A stretch of DNA of 64,000 nt from Bradyrhizobium tropiciagri. GTDB lineage: Bacteria; Pseudomonadota; Alphaproteobacteria; Rhizobiales; Xanthobacteraceae. Position numbers and translations under genes: made by a program. Location: NCBI RefSeq assembly GCF_018130545.1, contig NZ_JAFCKF010000002.1:620001-684000 (forward strand). The letters run 5' to 3'. The notes below the pieces were generated by a model. It was given only the letters and a program-made list of their open reading frames with translations. It did no database searches and was not told the origin of the DNA. This document shows, in pieces, positions 16,470 to 24,330 of this stretch (positions within the stretch are counted from its first letter, which is position 1; each line of letters opens with the position of its first letter).

Positions 16470-17603
16470 ATGACAGCCGCGCGCGTGATCCGGCAAATCG
16501 CCCTGCTGTGCGGGCTCGCCGCCGCGCTGGCGGCGTGCAGCTCGATACCGCGCACGCCGTACACGGCCGCCGACGCCGCCAACTCGCGGGTGCTCGATCT
16601 CGACGGGCTGCGCCGCTATGCCGACGAGCCGGCGTCCAAATTCAAGCTCGAGAAGGACAACATCGCCCCGATCAGGACCTATCTCGCCCTCTCCGGCGGT
16701 GGCGCCGACGGCGCCTATGGCGTCGGTGTCCTCAACGGCTGGACCGCGGCCGGCAACCGACCCACCTTCTCGGTCGTGTCCGGCGTCAGCACCGGCGGCC
16801 TGATTGCGCCCTTTGCATTCCTCGGCCCGCGTTACGACGACACACTGAAGGACGTCTATACCTCAGGCATCGCGGAAACCCTGTTGCAGGACCCGAGCCT
16901 GATGCGGGTGCTGTTCGGCTCCGGCCTGTTCGGCAACAAAAGGCTGCGCGAGCTGGTGGCGCGTTACGTCGACCAGGACATCCTGAGCGAGGTGGCGCGT
17001 GAGAACGCCAAGGGGCGCAAGCTCCTGATCGTCACCACCGATCTCGACACCCAGCGCACCGTGATCTGGGACATGGGGCGGATCGCTGCGGTCGGAACGC
17101 CGGAAGCCTTGCAGCTGTTTCGTGACGTGATGGCCGCCTCCGCCTCGATCCCGCTGGTGTTTCCGCCTATCATGATCGACGCCGAGGGCCAGGGCCGCCG
17201 CTTCCAGGAGATGCATGTCGATGGCGGCGTCACCGCGCCGGTGCTGACGCTGCCCGACGCGCTGATGTTCCGCGAACGCAGCTGGCCCGCCAATGGCCGT
17301 ATGAACATCTACATCCTCGTCAACAAGAAGCTCGAGGGCAATTTCGAGCTCGTATCGAACTCGACGATCGACGTCGCCTCGCGCAGCATTTCCGCGATCA
17401 CCCAGGCGCAAACCCGCTCCGTGATCCTGTCGACCTATGATTTCGCCCGGCGCAACCGGCTGGGCTTCCATCTGTCCTATATCGAGCGCGATTACCCGGC
17501 ACCGGAAACCCAGGGCTTCGACACCGGCTACATGCGTGCGCTCTATCAGTACGGCTACGAGAAGGCCCGCGCAGGCCAGGCCTGGACCGCGACGCCGCCC
17601 TGA
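16470..17603 (+). CDS. patatin-like phospholipase lipoprotein
   Basis: 377 residues from the ATG at 16470. Residues 1-23 are a lipoprotein signal ending in the lipobox LAAC, so the protein is probably anchored in the outer membrane. The patatin domain holds the oxyanion loop SGGGADGAYG, the nucleophile serine in GVSTGG and the dyad aspartate in HVDGGV, all expected for a Ser-Asp lipid acyl hydrolase. An ATG at 16425 would add 15 polar residues before the signal and seems less likely. The TetR gene follows 95 bases downstream, and an operator-like palindrome lies upstream. Substrate unknown. Confidence 0.88.
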   Translation: MTAARVIRQIALLCGLAAALAACSSIPRTPYTAADAANSRVLDLDGLRRYADEPASKFKLEKDNIAPIRTYLALSGGGADGAYGVGVLNGWTAAGNRPTFSVVSGVSTGGLIAPFAFLGPRYDDTLKDVYTSGIAETLLQDPSLMRVLFGSGLFGNKRLRELVARYVDQDILSEVARENAKGRKLLIVTTDLDTQRTVIWDMGRIAAVGTPEALQLFRDVMAASASIPLVFPPIMIDAEGQGRRFQEMHVDGGVTAPVLTLPDALMFRERSWPANGRMNIYILVNKKLEGNFELVSNSTIDVASRSISAITQAQTRSVILSTYDFARRNRLGFHLSYIERDYPAPETQGFDTGYMRALYQYGYEKARAGQAWTATPP

Positions 17604-17698
17604 CCGGCCCGCCCCCGGTACCGCCGAATGGACGAATCCGCACCGCGCGGGTTATAGACCGGAGCGACCCGTCCGACGCACAACGAGATGAATGGGCA

Positions 17699-18460
17699 AT
17701 GGGATTGACGGCAACCAAGGCCAAGGGGGCCAAACAGCCGGCCAAGCGCGGCGTGATCAAGTCACGCGGCGGCCGGCCGACCCGGGACGCTGCGATCGAG
17801 CGTGATCAGCGGCTGATCGAGGTCGCCACGCGCCTGTTCCTCGAGCGCGGCTTCGAGGCGACGTCGATCGACGCGGTGGCCGAGGCCGCCCGCGTCAGCA
17901 AGCCCACGGTGTATGGGCAGTATGGCGACAAGCGCGGTCTGTTCGCCGCGGTCCTCCGGCGCGAAATCGCCCGCTGGCTCGCCCCGCTCGCCGCCGCGGC
18001 GGCCGAAATGCACGGCGACGGCAACTGCGACGGCTTGGTTGAGGAACGGCTGATCGATCTCGGCCGCCAGTTGCTGGTGCTGAATTGCAGCGCCGATTCC
18101 ATCGCCTTCAGCCGGATCCTGACTGCGCAGGCGATCAATTTCCCGGAAGTCGCCAAGCTCGCGGTCGACGAGGGCTGGTCGAAGGCCGTGTCCACGACGG
18201 CGGATTTCTTCGACCATCTGGTCGACAAGGGTGCCCTCGACCTCGAAGACACCACGATCGCCGCCGAGACTTTCCTCAACATGGTGGTCGGCCACACCCA
18301 TCGAATGGCAACGTTCGGGATTCCGATCGACATGAAAGCCGCCGAGACGCGGATGGAGGTGTCGATCCGGCTGTTCCTCGCCGGCGCCGTCGGGCCAAAG
18401 GACCGGCTGCGCGAGGCGGCCAAGGAAGCCGCGAAGGCGCGCCGTCGGCCAGCCCGCTGA
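17699..18460 (+). CDS. TetR-family transcriptional regulator
   Basis: 253 residues. After a basic leader (residues 1-28, ending in SRGGRPTRD) comes the TetR helix-turn-helix (about 35-82; ATSIDAVAEAARVSKPTVYG with YGDKRGLFAAV after it). The C-terminal two thirds is the ligand and dimer domain, similar in length to AefR/AcrR-like regulators. It follows the patatin gene on the same strand and is probably co-transcribed. Two matching palindromes, one before the patatin gene and one after this gene, are its best candidate operators, so it probably represses its own operon and perhaps the PepSY gene. Confidence 0.9.
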   Translation: MGLTATKAKGAKQPAKRGVIKSRGGRPTRDAAIERDQRLIEVATRLFLERGFEATSIDAVAEAARVSKPTVYGQYGDKRGLFAAVLRREIARWLAPLAAAAAEMHGDGNCDGLVEERLIDLGRQLLVLNCSADSIAFSRILTAQAINFPEVAKLAVDEGWSKAVSTTADFFDHLVDKGALDLEDTTIAAETFLNMVVGHTHRMATFGIPIDMKAAETRMEVSIRLFLAGAVGPKDRLREAAKEAAKARRRPAR

Positions 18461-18519
18461 CAAGATTTATAGGATCGTTTCCGCGTCTTACACGTTGCCG
18501 TGATGAAGCTTGAATAAAC

Positions 18520-18540
18520 AGAACGAAACCGTATTGTTTA
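18520..18540. promoter_or_regulatory. second TetR-type operator
   Basis: Seventeen of 21 positions match the site at 16336-16356, and the preceding TAAACA is also shared. It lies 60 bases after the tetR stop and about 215 bases before the PepSY gene, whose promoter it may control. Confidence 0.55.
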
Positions 18541-18754
18541 GTTGCAAAGAGACGCCGGACCCGGATCAGCCCCCCAATGGGTTTTGCGCCGCCTTGTAAA
18601 CTTCGATCGTCGACGACGGAGCTGCCGCCATCGCTTCGTCTGAACGTTCGGCGGCCGGCCTTTGACTAACAAGGGTCGGCCGCATTTTCCCGGCCCAAGA
18701 GGCCGACCCGAAGCGCGGGCAACGCGCGAGCATAAGTTCGATACAGGTTTGACG

Positions 18755-19402
18755 ATGAGGACAGGACGATTGCGCGTACTGCTGCCTTGGGCATCCGGGC
18801 TTTGGGCATTCAGGCCTTGGGCATTCGGAACGCGACTGCTTGCCACCGCGCTGCTGGCCCTGCCCCTGGCGGCGCCGGCCCACGCGATCACGAGTTCGGC
18901 GGCCGCCGCCCTCACCCCGCAGGACAGCGACAGCGGGCTCGACGTGCACGCGGTTCGCCGCGAGCTCGACAGCTTCCAGGCGGCCCAGATCTCGCTGCGC
19001 AAGGCGATGGCGATTGCGGAGGCGCTGCATTCCGGCTCGATCACCGCCGATATCAGCTTCGATGGTGCATCGTTTCCCGCGGTCTACCGGGTCAAGACCA
19101 TGCAGCGGGACCGCATCTGGCGGCACGCCATCGACGCCGCAACCGGCGAAGTGGTCGGTGGCGAGGCGGCCTCGCCGCTGACGTCGCTCGGCGCCGAAGA
19201 CCGCGACAACCTCGTGGTGCTTAGGGCGCTCCGGCACCGCCTCGCAGATGCGGTGCGCGTCGCCGAACACACCACCTCGGGCAAGGCGATCTCGGGCGGC
19301 CTGATGCGCGAGCGCGGCAAGCTCAATTTCGTCATCGTCGTGCTCGCCGGCAACGATCTGAAAGAGGTCATCCTCGAGCCGCCGGGCGCGCGCCGGCGCT
19401 GA
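18755..19402 (+). CDS. exported PepSY-domain protein
   Basis: 215 residues. The N-terminal 45 residues form a long signal peptide (LLATALLALPLAAPAHA). Two PepSY-like modules follow: SLRKAMAIAEAL to DAATGEVVG (about 85-130) and LADAVRVAEHT to DLKEVILEPPG (about 165-210). PepSY domains occur in periplasmic inhibitors of proteases and in envelope sensors. The DNA of the signal peptide holds three imperfect 15-base tandem repeats. I chose the ATG at 18755 because upstream codons are not protein-like. It may belong to the TetR regulon through the palindrome upstream. Confidence 0.75.
   Translation: MRTGRLRVLLPWASGLWAFRPWAFGTRLLATALLALPLAAPAHAITSSAAAALTPQDSDSGLDVHAVRRELDSFQAAQISLRKAMAIAEALHSGSITADISFDGASFPAVYRVKTMQRDRIWRHAIDAATGEVVGGEAASPLTSLGAEDRDNLVVLRALRHRLADAVRVAEHTTSGKAISGGLMRERGKLNFVIVVLAGNDLKEVILEPPGARRR
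18785..18829 (+). repeat. three 15-base tandem repeats in a signal-peptide coding region
   Basis: Units begin CCTTGGGCATCCGGG (18785), CTTTGGGCATTCAGG (18800) and CCTTGGGCATTCGGA (18815). Each encodes about five residues of the type P/L-W-A-S/F-G/R, lengthening the signal peptide without shifting the frame. Confidence 0.8.
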
Positions 19403-19440
19403 GGTGCCGCGGGCGTTGCCAGATTTTCGCCCAAAAGCCG

Positions 19441-19469
19441 TTGACGGACGCCGATCTCTCCCGCATAAG
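19441..19469 (+). promoter_or_regulatory. promoter of the asd leader
   Basis: TTGACG (19441-19446), a 17-base spacer, and CATAAG (19464-19469). Transcription would start at about 19475-19478, that is, zero to three bases from the ATG of the leader peptide. No ribosome site lies between, which fits a leaderless mRNA. Confidence 0.55.
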
Positions 19470-19477
19470 TCCGCACC

Positions 19478-19549
19478 ATGATCACCGCGACCAAACGCAC
19501 CACCAAAACCACCAAGCCCTCTGGGGCCTCGGGAGGCGTGCGCGCGTAG
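19478..19549 (+). CDS. Thr/Lys-rich leader peptide of asd
   Basis: 23 residues: MITATKRTTKTTKPSGASGG followed by VRA. Six threonines (3, 5, 8, 9, 11, 12; all ACC) and three lysines (6, 10, 13) lie in the first 13 codons. Thr and Lys are both end products of the pathway through aspartate-semialdehyde dehydrogenase, the next gene. The peptide is followed by alternative pairing segments (GCCT 19526-19529, AGGCG 19534-19538, CGCCT 19583-19587) and an intrinsic terminator, the layout of translational attenuation: a ribosome stalled for want of Thr or Lys would favour antitermination. The start codon is at or next to the predicted transcript start, as known for trpL of Sinorhizobium meliloti. Confidence 0.6.
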   Translation: MITATKRTTKTTKPSGASGGVRA

Positions 19550-19577
19550 TCGGTCGTTCCGCATCATCTCTACCCGA

Positions 19578-19610
19578 AGCCCCGCCTGATGAAGGTCCGG
19601 GGCTTTTTTG
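19578..19610 (+). terminator. attenuator terminator before asd
   Basis: A 7-base stem AGCCCCG (19578-19584) with CGGGGCT (19598-19604), an inner CCT/AGG pairing, then TTTTTT (the last stem base and five more). It lies 29 bases after the leader stop and 90 bases before asd, too far from the PepSY gene (stop 19402) to be its simple terminator. Confidence 0.75.
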
Positions 19611-19626
19611 TTGTCTGCAGCACACC

Positions 19627-19673
19627 AGCATGATCCGGAAAAGTGGGAACCGGTTTTCCGATCAGATCATGCT
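19627..19673. repeat. dispersed palindromic repeat, copy 1
   Basis: AGCATGATC at one end and GATCATGCT at the other, with CCGGAAAA and TTTTCCG inside. A close copy lies at 46409-46455. This is a known type of intergenic palindrome in Rhizobiales. Here it lies between the attenuator and asd. Confidence 0.85.
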
Positions 19674-19699
19674 CAACCGAGACTGAAATGGAGGACAAA

Positions 19700-20725
19700 G
19701 TGAGTAACGATCCTGTCGTCGCGATTGTCGGCGTCACCGGCGCAGTCGGCGCCGAATTCATCGCCACCATGGACAAGCGCGGCTTCCGCGTCGGCAAGCT
19801 GAAGGCGCTTGCGAGCGCCCGCTCGGCCGGCAAGACCATCGGCTTCCGCGGCCAACCAATCGTGATCGAGGAGCTCAACGAGCGTGCCTTCGAGGGCGTC
19901 GACATCGCGCTGTTCTCGGCGGGCGGCGGCATCTCGAAGAAGTTCGCGCCGCTCGCGGTGAAGTCCGGCGCCGTCGTGGTCGACAATTCCTCGGCCTTCC
20001 GGATGGATCCGAACGTGCCGCTGGTGATCCCGGAGATCAACGCCCGACGCATCCGCGATCACAAGGGCATCATCGCCAACCCGAACTGCGCCGCCATCAC
20101 CGCGCTGGTGCCGCTGTGGCCGATCCATCAGAAGAACCGCATCAAGCGCGTGATCATCTCGACCTACCAGGCCGCGAGCGGCGCTGGCGCCGCCGCGATG
20201 GACGAGCTCGTCGAATCGACCCGCGCCAATCTCAACGGACAGGTCTACACCCCGAAGGTGATGCCGCACCCCTACGCCTTCAACCTGTTCAACCACAACA
20301 CGGCGGTCGATCCGGAGACCGGTTACAACGACGAAGAGACCAAGGTCATCAAGGAGACCCGCAAGATCTTCGAGGACGAGAAGATCGCGATCGGCGTCAC
20401 CTGCGTCCGGGTGCCGGTGCTGCGCGCGCATTGCGAGGCCATCACCTTCGAATGCGAGAAGCCGATCACCGAGGACCAGGTCCGCGCGATCATGGCCCAG
20501 GCGCCGGGCGTCAAGATCGTCGACGATCGCGTCAAGAACTACTTCCCGATGCCGATCGACGCCTCCGGCCAGGACGACGTGCTGGTCGGCCGTATCCGCA
20601 AGGATCTCAGCGATCCCTCCGGCCACTCGATCTCGATGTTCGTCGCGGCCGATCAGCTGCTCAAGGGCGCCGCGCTGAATGCGGTGCAGATCGCCGAGCT
20701 GCTGCCGGAACGCGCGATGGCGTGA
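19700..20725 (+). CDS. asd: aspartate-semialdehyde dehydrogenase
   Basis: 341 residues. It reduces aspartyl phosphate to aspartate semialdehyde, the branch point to lysine/diaminopimelate, threonine and methionine. The N-terminal NADP fold begins VAIVGVTGAVGAEF; the active cysteine lies in NPNCAAI, and the substrate-binding arginine and general-base histidine regions are in LRAHCEAI and nearby. I chose the GTG at 19700 because GGAGG lies five bases before it; the ATG at 19688 would place that ribosome site inside the gene. The upstream leader peptide and terminator suggest attenuation by Thr or Lys supply. Confidence 0.95.
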   Translation: MSNDPVVAIVGVTGAVGAEFIATMDKRGFRVGKLKALASARSAGKTIGFRGQPIVIEELNERAFEGVDIALFSAGGGISKKFAPLAVKSGAVVVDNSSAFRMDPNVPLVIPEINARRIRDHKGIIANPNCAAITALVPLWPIHQKNRIKRVIISTYQAASGAGAAAMDELVESTRANLNGQVYTPKVMPHPYAFNLFNHNTAVDPETGYNDEETKVIKETRKIFEDEKIAIGVTCVRVPVLRAHCEAITFECEKPITEDQVRAIMAQAPGVKIVDDRVKNYFPMPIDASGQDDVLVGRIRKDLSDPSGHSISMFVAADQLLKGAALNAVQIAELLPERAMA

Positions 20726-20747
20726 GGGAATGACGTCGTTGTTAAAT

Positions 20748-20900
20748 CCGTCGTCCTGAGGTGCGAGCCTTGCGGCGCACTTGCGCCGCTGGGCGAGCCT
20801 CGAAGGATGCACGGCCCCAGTCGGGCCGTCGCCCTTCGAGGCCGCTGAAGAAGCGGCCACCTCCAGCGACAACGGCAAAGCCGTTGCGCGGTGGTGACGG
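20748..20900. repeat. dispersed GC-rich repeat with inverted parts
   Basis: Contains GCGAGCCTCGAAGGATGC and, 25 bases on, GCCCTTCGAGGC, plus shorter inverted pairs. This is the type of repeat that recurs between genes in Bradyrhizobium; it fills the gap between convergent asd and queA. Confidence 0.55.
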
Positions 20901-20922
20901 TGATGGAGTTGAGCTCGCTGAA

Positions 20923-21999
20923 CTACCCGACTGCCCGAAACAGCAGACACGCATCGCCATACGAATAGAACCGATAGCCGTTGCTGATCGCATGTGCGTA
21001 GGCGCTCTGCATGGTCTCGAGGCCGGAGAACGCCGAGACCAGCATGAACAGTGTCGAGCGCGGCAGATGGAAGTTCGTCAGCAGGATATCGACCGCGCGG
21101 AAGCGATAGCCCGGCGTGATGAAGATCGAGGTTTCGGCCGCGAACGGCTGGATGGTGCCGTCGGCATTGGCAGCGCTTTCCAGCAGCCGCAGCGACGTCG
21201 TGCCGATCGCGATGATCCGGCCGCCCTTTGCCCGCGCGGCATTCAGGGATGAAGCGGTCTCGGCGGTGATGCAGCCCCACTCGGCATGCATCTTGTGCTC
21301 GGAGGTTTCATCCACCTTCACCGGAAGGAACGTCCCGGCTCCGACATGCAGCGTCAGGCGGTGCAGTTCGACGCCGCGGCTCTTCAGCGCGGCCTCCAGC
21401 GCCGGCGTGAAATGCAGGCCCGCCGTCGGTGCGGCGACCGCACCTTCATTTGTGGCGAACATGGTCTGGTAGTCGCTGACGTCGTGATCGTCAGGCGTCC
21501 GCTTGGAGGCGATGTAGGGCGGCAGCGGCGTGGCGCCGACGTCGGCGATGGCCTGGTCGAGCACCGGGCCGTGGAACGAGAATGACAACGTCACTTCGCC
21601 CTCCTGCCCCTTGGCCTCGACCTCTGCATCGAGATTGCCGAGCAGGCAGACCTTGCCTTCGTTGCCAAAACGGATGGTGTCGCCGGGGCTGAGCTTCTTC
21701 GCCGGCTTGACCAGCGCCTGCCAGCGCGAGCCGTCGAGCCGCTTGATCAAGGTCGCCTCGATCTTCGGCTCGGTCTCGCGGCCGATCCGGCGCCCCTTGA
21801 GCTGAGCTGCGATCACCTTGGTGTCGTTGACGACGATCTGATCGCCCGGCTCCAGCCAATGCGGAAGGTCCGCGATGGTGGCATCGCGCAGCACGCCGTC
21901 CGGATGCACCACCAGCATCCGCGCGGAATCGCGCGGGCTCGCGGGGCGTAGCGCGATGCTCTCGGGCGGCAGTTCGAAGTCGAAGAGATCGGTGCGCAT
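20923..21999 (-). CDS. queA: S-adenosylmethionine:tRNA ribosyltransferase-isomerase
   Basis: 358 residues. QueA moves the ribosyl part of SAM to preQ1 in tRNA, giving epoxyqueuosine. It starts [20 protein letters not shown], the family's opening with the F-x-L-P and R-P-A signatures. Other family blocks are [42 protein letters not shown] and [17 protein letters not shown]. It is the last gene of the minus-strand series coaD-ppiA-unknown-ppiB-queA; a hairpin repeat lies between it and ppiB. It works one step after tgt, encoded 5 kb away. Confidence 0.95.
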   Translation of the reverse strand: MRTDLFDFELPPESIALRPASPRDSARMLVVHPDGVLRDATIADLPHWLEPGDQIVVNDTKVIAAQLKGRRIGRETEPKIEATLIKRLDGSRWQALVKPAKKLSPGDTIRFGNEGKVCLLGNLDAEVEAKGQEGEVTLSFSFHGPVLDQAIADVGATPLPPYIASKRTPDDHDVSDYQTMFATNEGAVAAPTAGLHFTPALEAALKSRGVELHRLTLHVGAGTFLPVKVDETSEHKMHAEWGCITAETASSLNAARAKGGRIIAIGTTSLRLLESAANADGTIQPFAAETSIFITPGYRFRAVDILLTNFHLPRSTLFMLVSAFSGLETMQSAYAHAISNGYRFYSYGDACLLFRAVG

Positions 22000-22019
22000 G
22001 GCGCGATGACTACAACGTT

Positions 22020-22059
22020 GTCATTCCGGGTTCGTCGCTTTCGCGACGCCCGGAATGAC
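22020..22059. repeat. palindromic repeat between ppiB and queA
   Basis: GTCATTCCGGG and CCCGGAATGAC as outer arms, CGTCGC and GCGACG as inner arms. This is the common Bradyrhizobium hairpin of this type and might also attenuate transcription into queA. Confidence 0.8.
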
Positions 22060-22071
22060 GGAGTGTTTGAC

Positions 22072-22536
22072 TTACGCCGCGTCGGCGGCCATGCGCGCCT
22101 TGACGATCTTGTCCGGGTTCTGCACCGGCTCGCCGCGCTTGATCTTGTCGACGTTCTCCATGCCCTCGGTGACCTTGCCCCAGACCGTGTACTGGCCGTT
22201 GAGGAAGGAGGCGTCGTCGAAGCAGATGAAGAACTGGCTATCGCCGGAATCCGGGTTGGTGGCGCGGGCCATCGAGGCGGTGCCGCGGACATGCGGCTCC
22301 TTGTTGAACTCGGCCTTCAGCTTCTTGCCGCTTCCGCCCATGCCGGTGCCCTGCGGGCAGCCGGTCTGCGCCATGAAGCCGTCGATCACGCGGTGGAACA
22401 CGATGCCGTCATAGAAACCCTCGCGCACCAGTTCCTTGATCCGCGCGACGTGACCGGGCGCGAGATCCGGGCGCATCTCGATCGTGACCGGGCCCTGGGT
22501 GGTTTCGAGGATCAGAGTATTTTCGGTAGCAGCCAT
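22072..22536 (-). CDS. ppiB: cyclophilin-type peptidyl-prolyl isomerase, cytoplasmic
   Basis: 154 residues without a signal peptide. The cyclophilin core is complete: FHRVIDGFMAQTGCPQGTGMGGSG, MARATNPDSGDSQFFI and FLNGQYTVWGKV carry the active Arg, Phe and Gln positions. It catalyses cis-trans isomerisation of prolyl bonds. Its ATG at 22536 lies inside the end of the preceding gene (25-base overlap), so translation is probably coupled. Confidence 0.93.
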   Translation of the reverse strand: MAATENTLILETTQGPVTIEMRPDLAPGHVARIKELVREGFYDGIVFHRVIDGFMAQTGCPQGTGMGGSGKKLKAEFNKEPHVRGTASMARATNPDSGDSQFFICFDDASFLNGQYTVWGKVTEGMENVDKIKRGEPVQNPDKIVKARMAADAA

Positions 22537-22949
22537 GCTCGCTTCTCCTGGCTTCGGGGTGGATATTTCTTGTTCCTGAACGGGATCGCGAATGGGCGGC
22601 CAGCCACTGCGCCGCCCAGGCTCTCGGTAAATGGCATCGGCGTGCAGCGTTGCAACGCCTCCATTACCGCGACCCGGTATGCGACCCGGTCATTGTCGGT
22701 CGCCTCCTGCGATTCGTAGCTGATCCTCGGATGTCCGAGGATGGCACCCTCGCGGTTGAAGCTGACAATGACTGTGATGTCGATCGGACCGGCCTTGTCC
22801 GCCGGCGGCGGCCGCCAGCAACGGTGGATGGCAAGCACCACATCCCTGATCGTATTGAGTTGTTCCGGCTCGGCCCGTACTGGCGTGGCCAGCGCAAGGC
22901 AGATCAGCGGCGCGGCGAACCAGGCAAGCGGTTTGCTGCGCGCCGCCAT
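22512..22949 (-). CDS. exported protein of unknown function between two cyclophilins
   Basis: 145 residues from the ATG at 22949. A GTG at 22958 overlaps the ppiA stop codon (GTGA) and would add three residues. A signal peptide (residues 1-25, WFAAPLICLALATPVRA) is followed by a domain with one Cys pair (RCWRPP and QRCTPM) and the pattern PIDITVIVSFNREGAILGHP, then YRVAVMEALQRCTPMPF, like the periplasmic TonB C-terminal or TolA-like fold. It overlaps ppiB by 25 bases. The tight packing suggests a shared envelope role with the exported cyclophilin; that is inference. Confidence 0.7.
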   Translation of the reverse strand: MAARSKPLAWFAAPLICLALATPVRAEPEQLNTIRDVVLAIHRCWRPPPADKAGPIDITVIVSFNREGAILGHPRISYESQEATDNDRVAYRVAVMEALQRCTPMPFTESLGGAVAGRPFAIPFRNKKYPPRSQEKRAWLLPKIL

Positions 22950-22954
22950 TCGGA

Positions 22955-23518
22955 TCACTTGATGTCGGATGCGACCTGCACCTTCACCATCTTGTCGGGA
23001 TCGGTGACGGCGCCGCCGGGCGAACCCGCAGATGCCTTCTTCAGCTTGTCGACCACGTCCATGCCCGACACCACCTCGCCGATCACGGTGTACTGGCCGT
23101 TGAGGCTCGGTCCGTCGGCGAACATGATGAAGAATTGCGAATTGGCGCTGTCGACGCTGTCGCCGCGCCGGGCCATGCCGACGATGCCGCGCTTGAACGG
23201 CACCTGCGAGAATTCCTGCTTCAGGTTCGGATACTTCGAACCGCCGGTGCCGTTGAAGTTCTGGCCGTCGCCGGTCTGCGCCATGAAGCCGTCCATCACG
23301 CGGTGGAACGGCACGTTGTTGTAGAAACCCTCGCGCGCCAGCTGCTTGATGCGCTCGGCATGCTGGGGCGCGATGTCGGTGCGCAGCTTGATGACGATGC
23401 GGCCCTTGGTGCTGTCGATCACGATCGCATTGGCCTTGTCGAGACCGGCGGGCAGCGGCTGCGCGACCGCGGGCACGACGCAAAGCAGCGCGGCAACGAA
23501 TGCAAGAATGCGGATCAT
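22955..23518 (-). CDS. ppiA: cyclophilin-type peptidyl-prolyl isomerase, exported
   Basis: 187 residues. Residues 1-19 are a signal peptide (ILAFVAALLCVVPAVAQ), so this isomerase acts in the periplasm. The cyclophilin core is intact: FHRVMDGFMAQTGDGQNF, FKRGIVGMAR, SANSQFFIMF and LNGQYTVIGEV. It has a short insertion before the C-terminal strand (ASAGSPGGAVTDPDK). It lies 47 bases after coaD on the same strand, and its stop overlaps a possible start of the next gene. Confidence 0.92.
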   Translation of the reverse strand: MIRILAFVAALLCVVPAVAQPLPAGLDKANAIVIDSTKGRIVIKLRTDIAPQHAERIKQLAREGFYNNVPFHRVMDGFMAQTGDGQNFNGTGGSKYPNLKQEFSQVPFKRGIVGMARRGDSVDSANSQFFIMFADGPSLNGQYTVIGEVVSGMDVVDKLKKASAGSPGGAVTDPDKMVKVQVASDIK

Positions 23519-23565
23519 GGAAACTCCGGATCTCTGGACGTTCGGGATGTGGCAGGCGGCCGGGA

Positions 23566-24063
23566 TCAGCCGGCGAACTTGGCCTTCAGGCTAGCGGCGA
23601 CTGATGACGGCACGAATGCAGCGAAGTCGCCGCCCATCTGGGCGATTTGGCGCACCAGTGTGGCGGTGATCGGGCGGACCGCGACCGACGCCGGAACGAA
23701 CACGGTATGCACTTCGGGGGCCATTGCCTCATTCATGCCGGCCAGCTGCATCTCATAGTCGAGATCGGTGCCGTCGCGCAGGCCGCGAATCATCAGCGTG
23801 GCCTTGGCCGCACGCGCCGCCGCGACCGTGAGGTTGTCGTACGTCGCGCTCTCGAAGGCGCAGCCTGCCTTCTGGGCGATGGGGCCGAACACCTCATGGA
23901 CCATGGCCAGCCGTTCCTCGGTCGAGAACAGCGGCTTCTTGCCGGGATGGACGCCGATGGCGACGATCAGGCGGTCGCAGAGGAAGACGGCCTGTCTCAC
24001 CACGTCCAGATGGCCGTTGGTGACGGGATCGAAGGAGCCGGGGTAGATCGCGATACGGGACAT
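23566..24063 (-). CDS. coaD: phosphopantetheine adenylyltransferase
   Basis: 165 residues. CoaD joins 4'-phosphopantetheine and ATP to dephospho-CoA, the fourth step of CoA synthesis. The nucleotidyltransferase motif is [16 protein letters not shown] at residues 7-22, with the second motif [12 protein letters not shown] and the C-terminal [13 protein letters not shown] in place of ISSTLVR. The ATG at 24063 is the only start that places the catalytic motif at the N-terminus, although the frame stays open upstream. It heads the series to queA. Confidence 0.95.
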   Translation of the reverse strand: MSRIAIYPGSFDPVTNGHLDVVRQAVFLCDRLIVAIGVHPGKKPLFSTEERLAMVHEVFGPIAQKAGCAFESATYDNLTVAAARAAKATLMIRGLRDGTDLDYEMQLAGMNEAMAPEVHTVFVPASVAVRPITATLVRQIAQMGGDFAAFVPSSVAASLKAKFAG

Positions 24064-24184
24064 GGTCCCTCCTAACCCGCCCGGCCCTCCCCGGCAAGCC
24101 GCCCGGGTTCCCTCGACCGCGCGAAATAAATTCCGCCTGGTCCAGTGAACGAGTTCTGGGATGCCAGCGTCTACGAGGGTGAAT

Positions 24185-24263
24185 GTTTCGTCGGCCGTTG
24201 GCGGACGAAACAAAACCGGCTCGCGACGAAACCATTTCCTGGGGTGGCGAAGACACCAGGAAA
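24185..24263 (+). promoter_or_regulatory. two hairpins in the leader of the exported 85-residue gene
   Basis: GTTTCGTC pairs with GACGAAAC (about 24186-24212), and TTTCCTGGGGTG pairs with CACCAGGAAA (about 24234-24263). Both lie 70-145 bases before the start at 24331. They could be mRNA structure or operator sites; nothing identifies a known riboswitch. Confidence 0.35.
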
Positions 24264-24330
24264 CTTGCGGCCGGTAGACATTGGACAACGAAACGACGGG
24301 CCCGGGGGGCCCGATCACATGGGGACCGTC

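Noticed and set aside
19570-19620. Terminator at 19578-19610 as a plain terminator of the PepSY gene
   Set aside because: It lies about 175 bases after that stop and directly after the Thr/Lys-rich peptide, so attenuation fits better.
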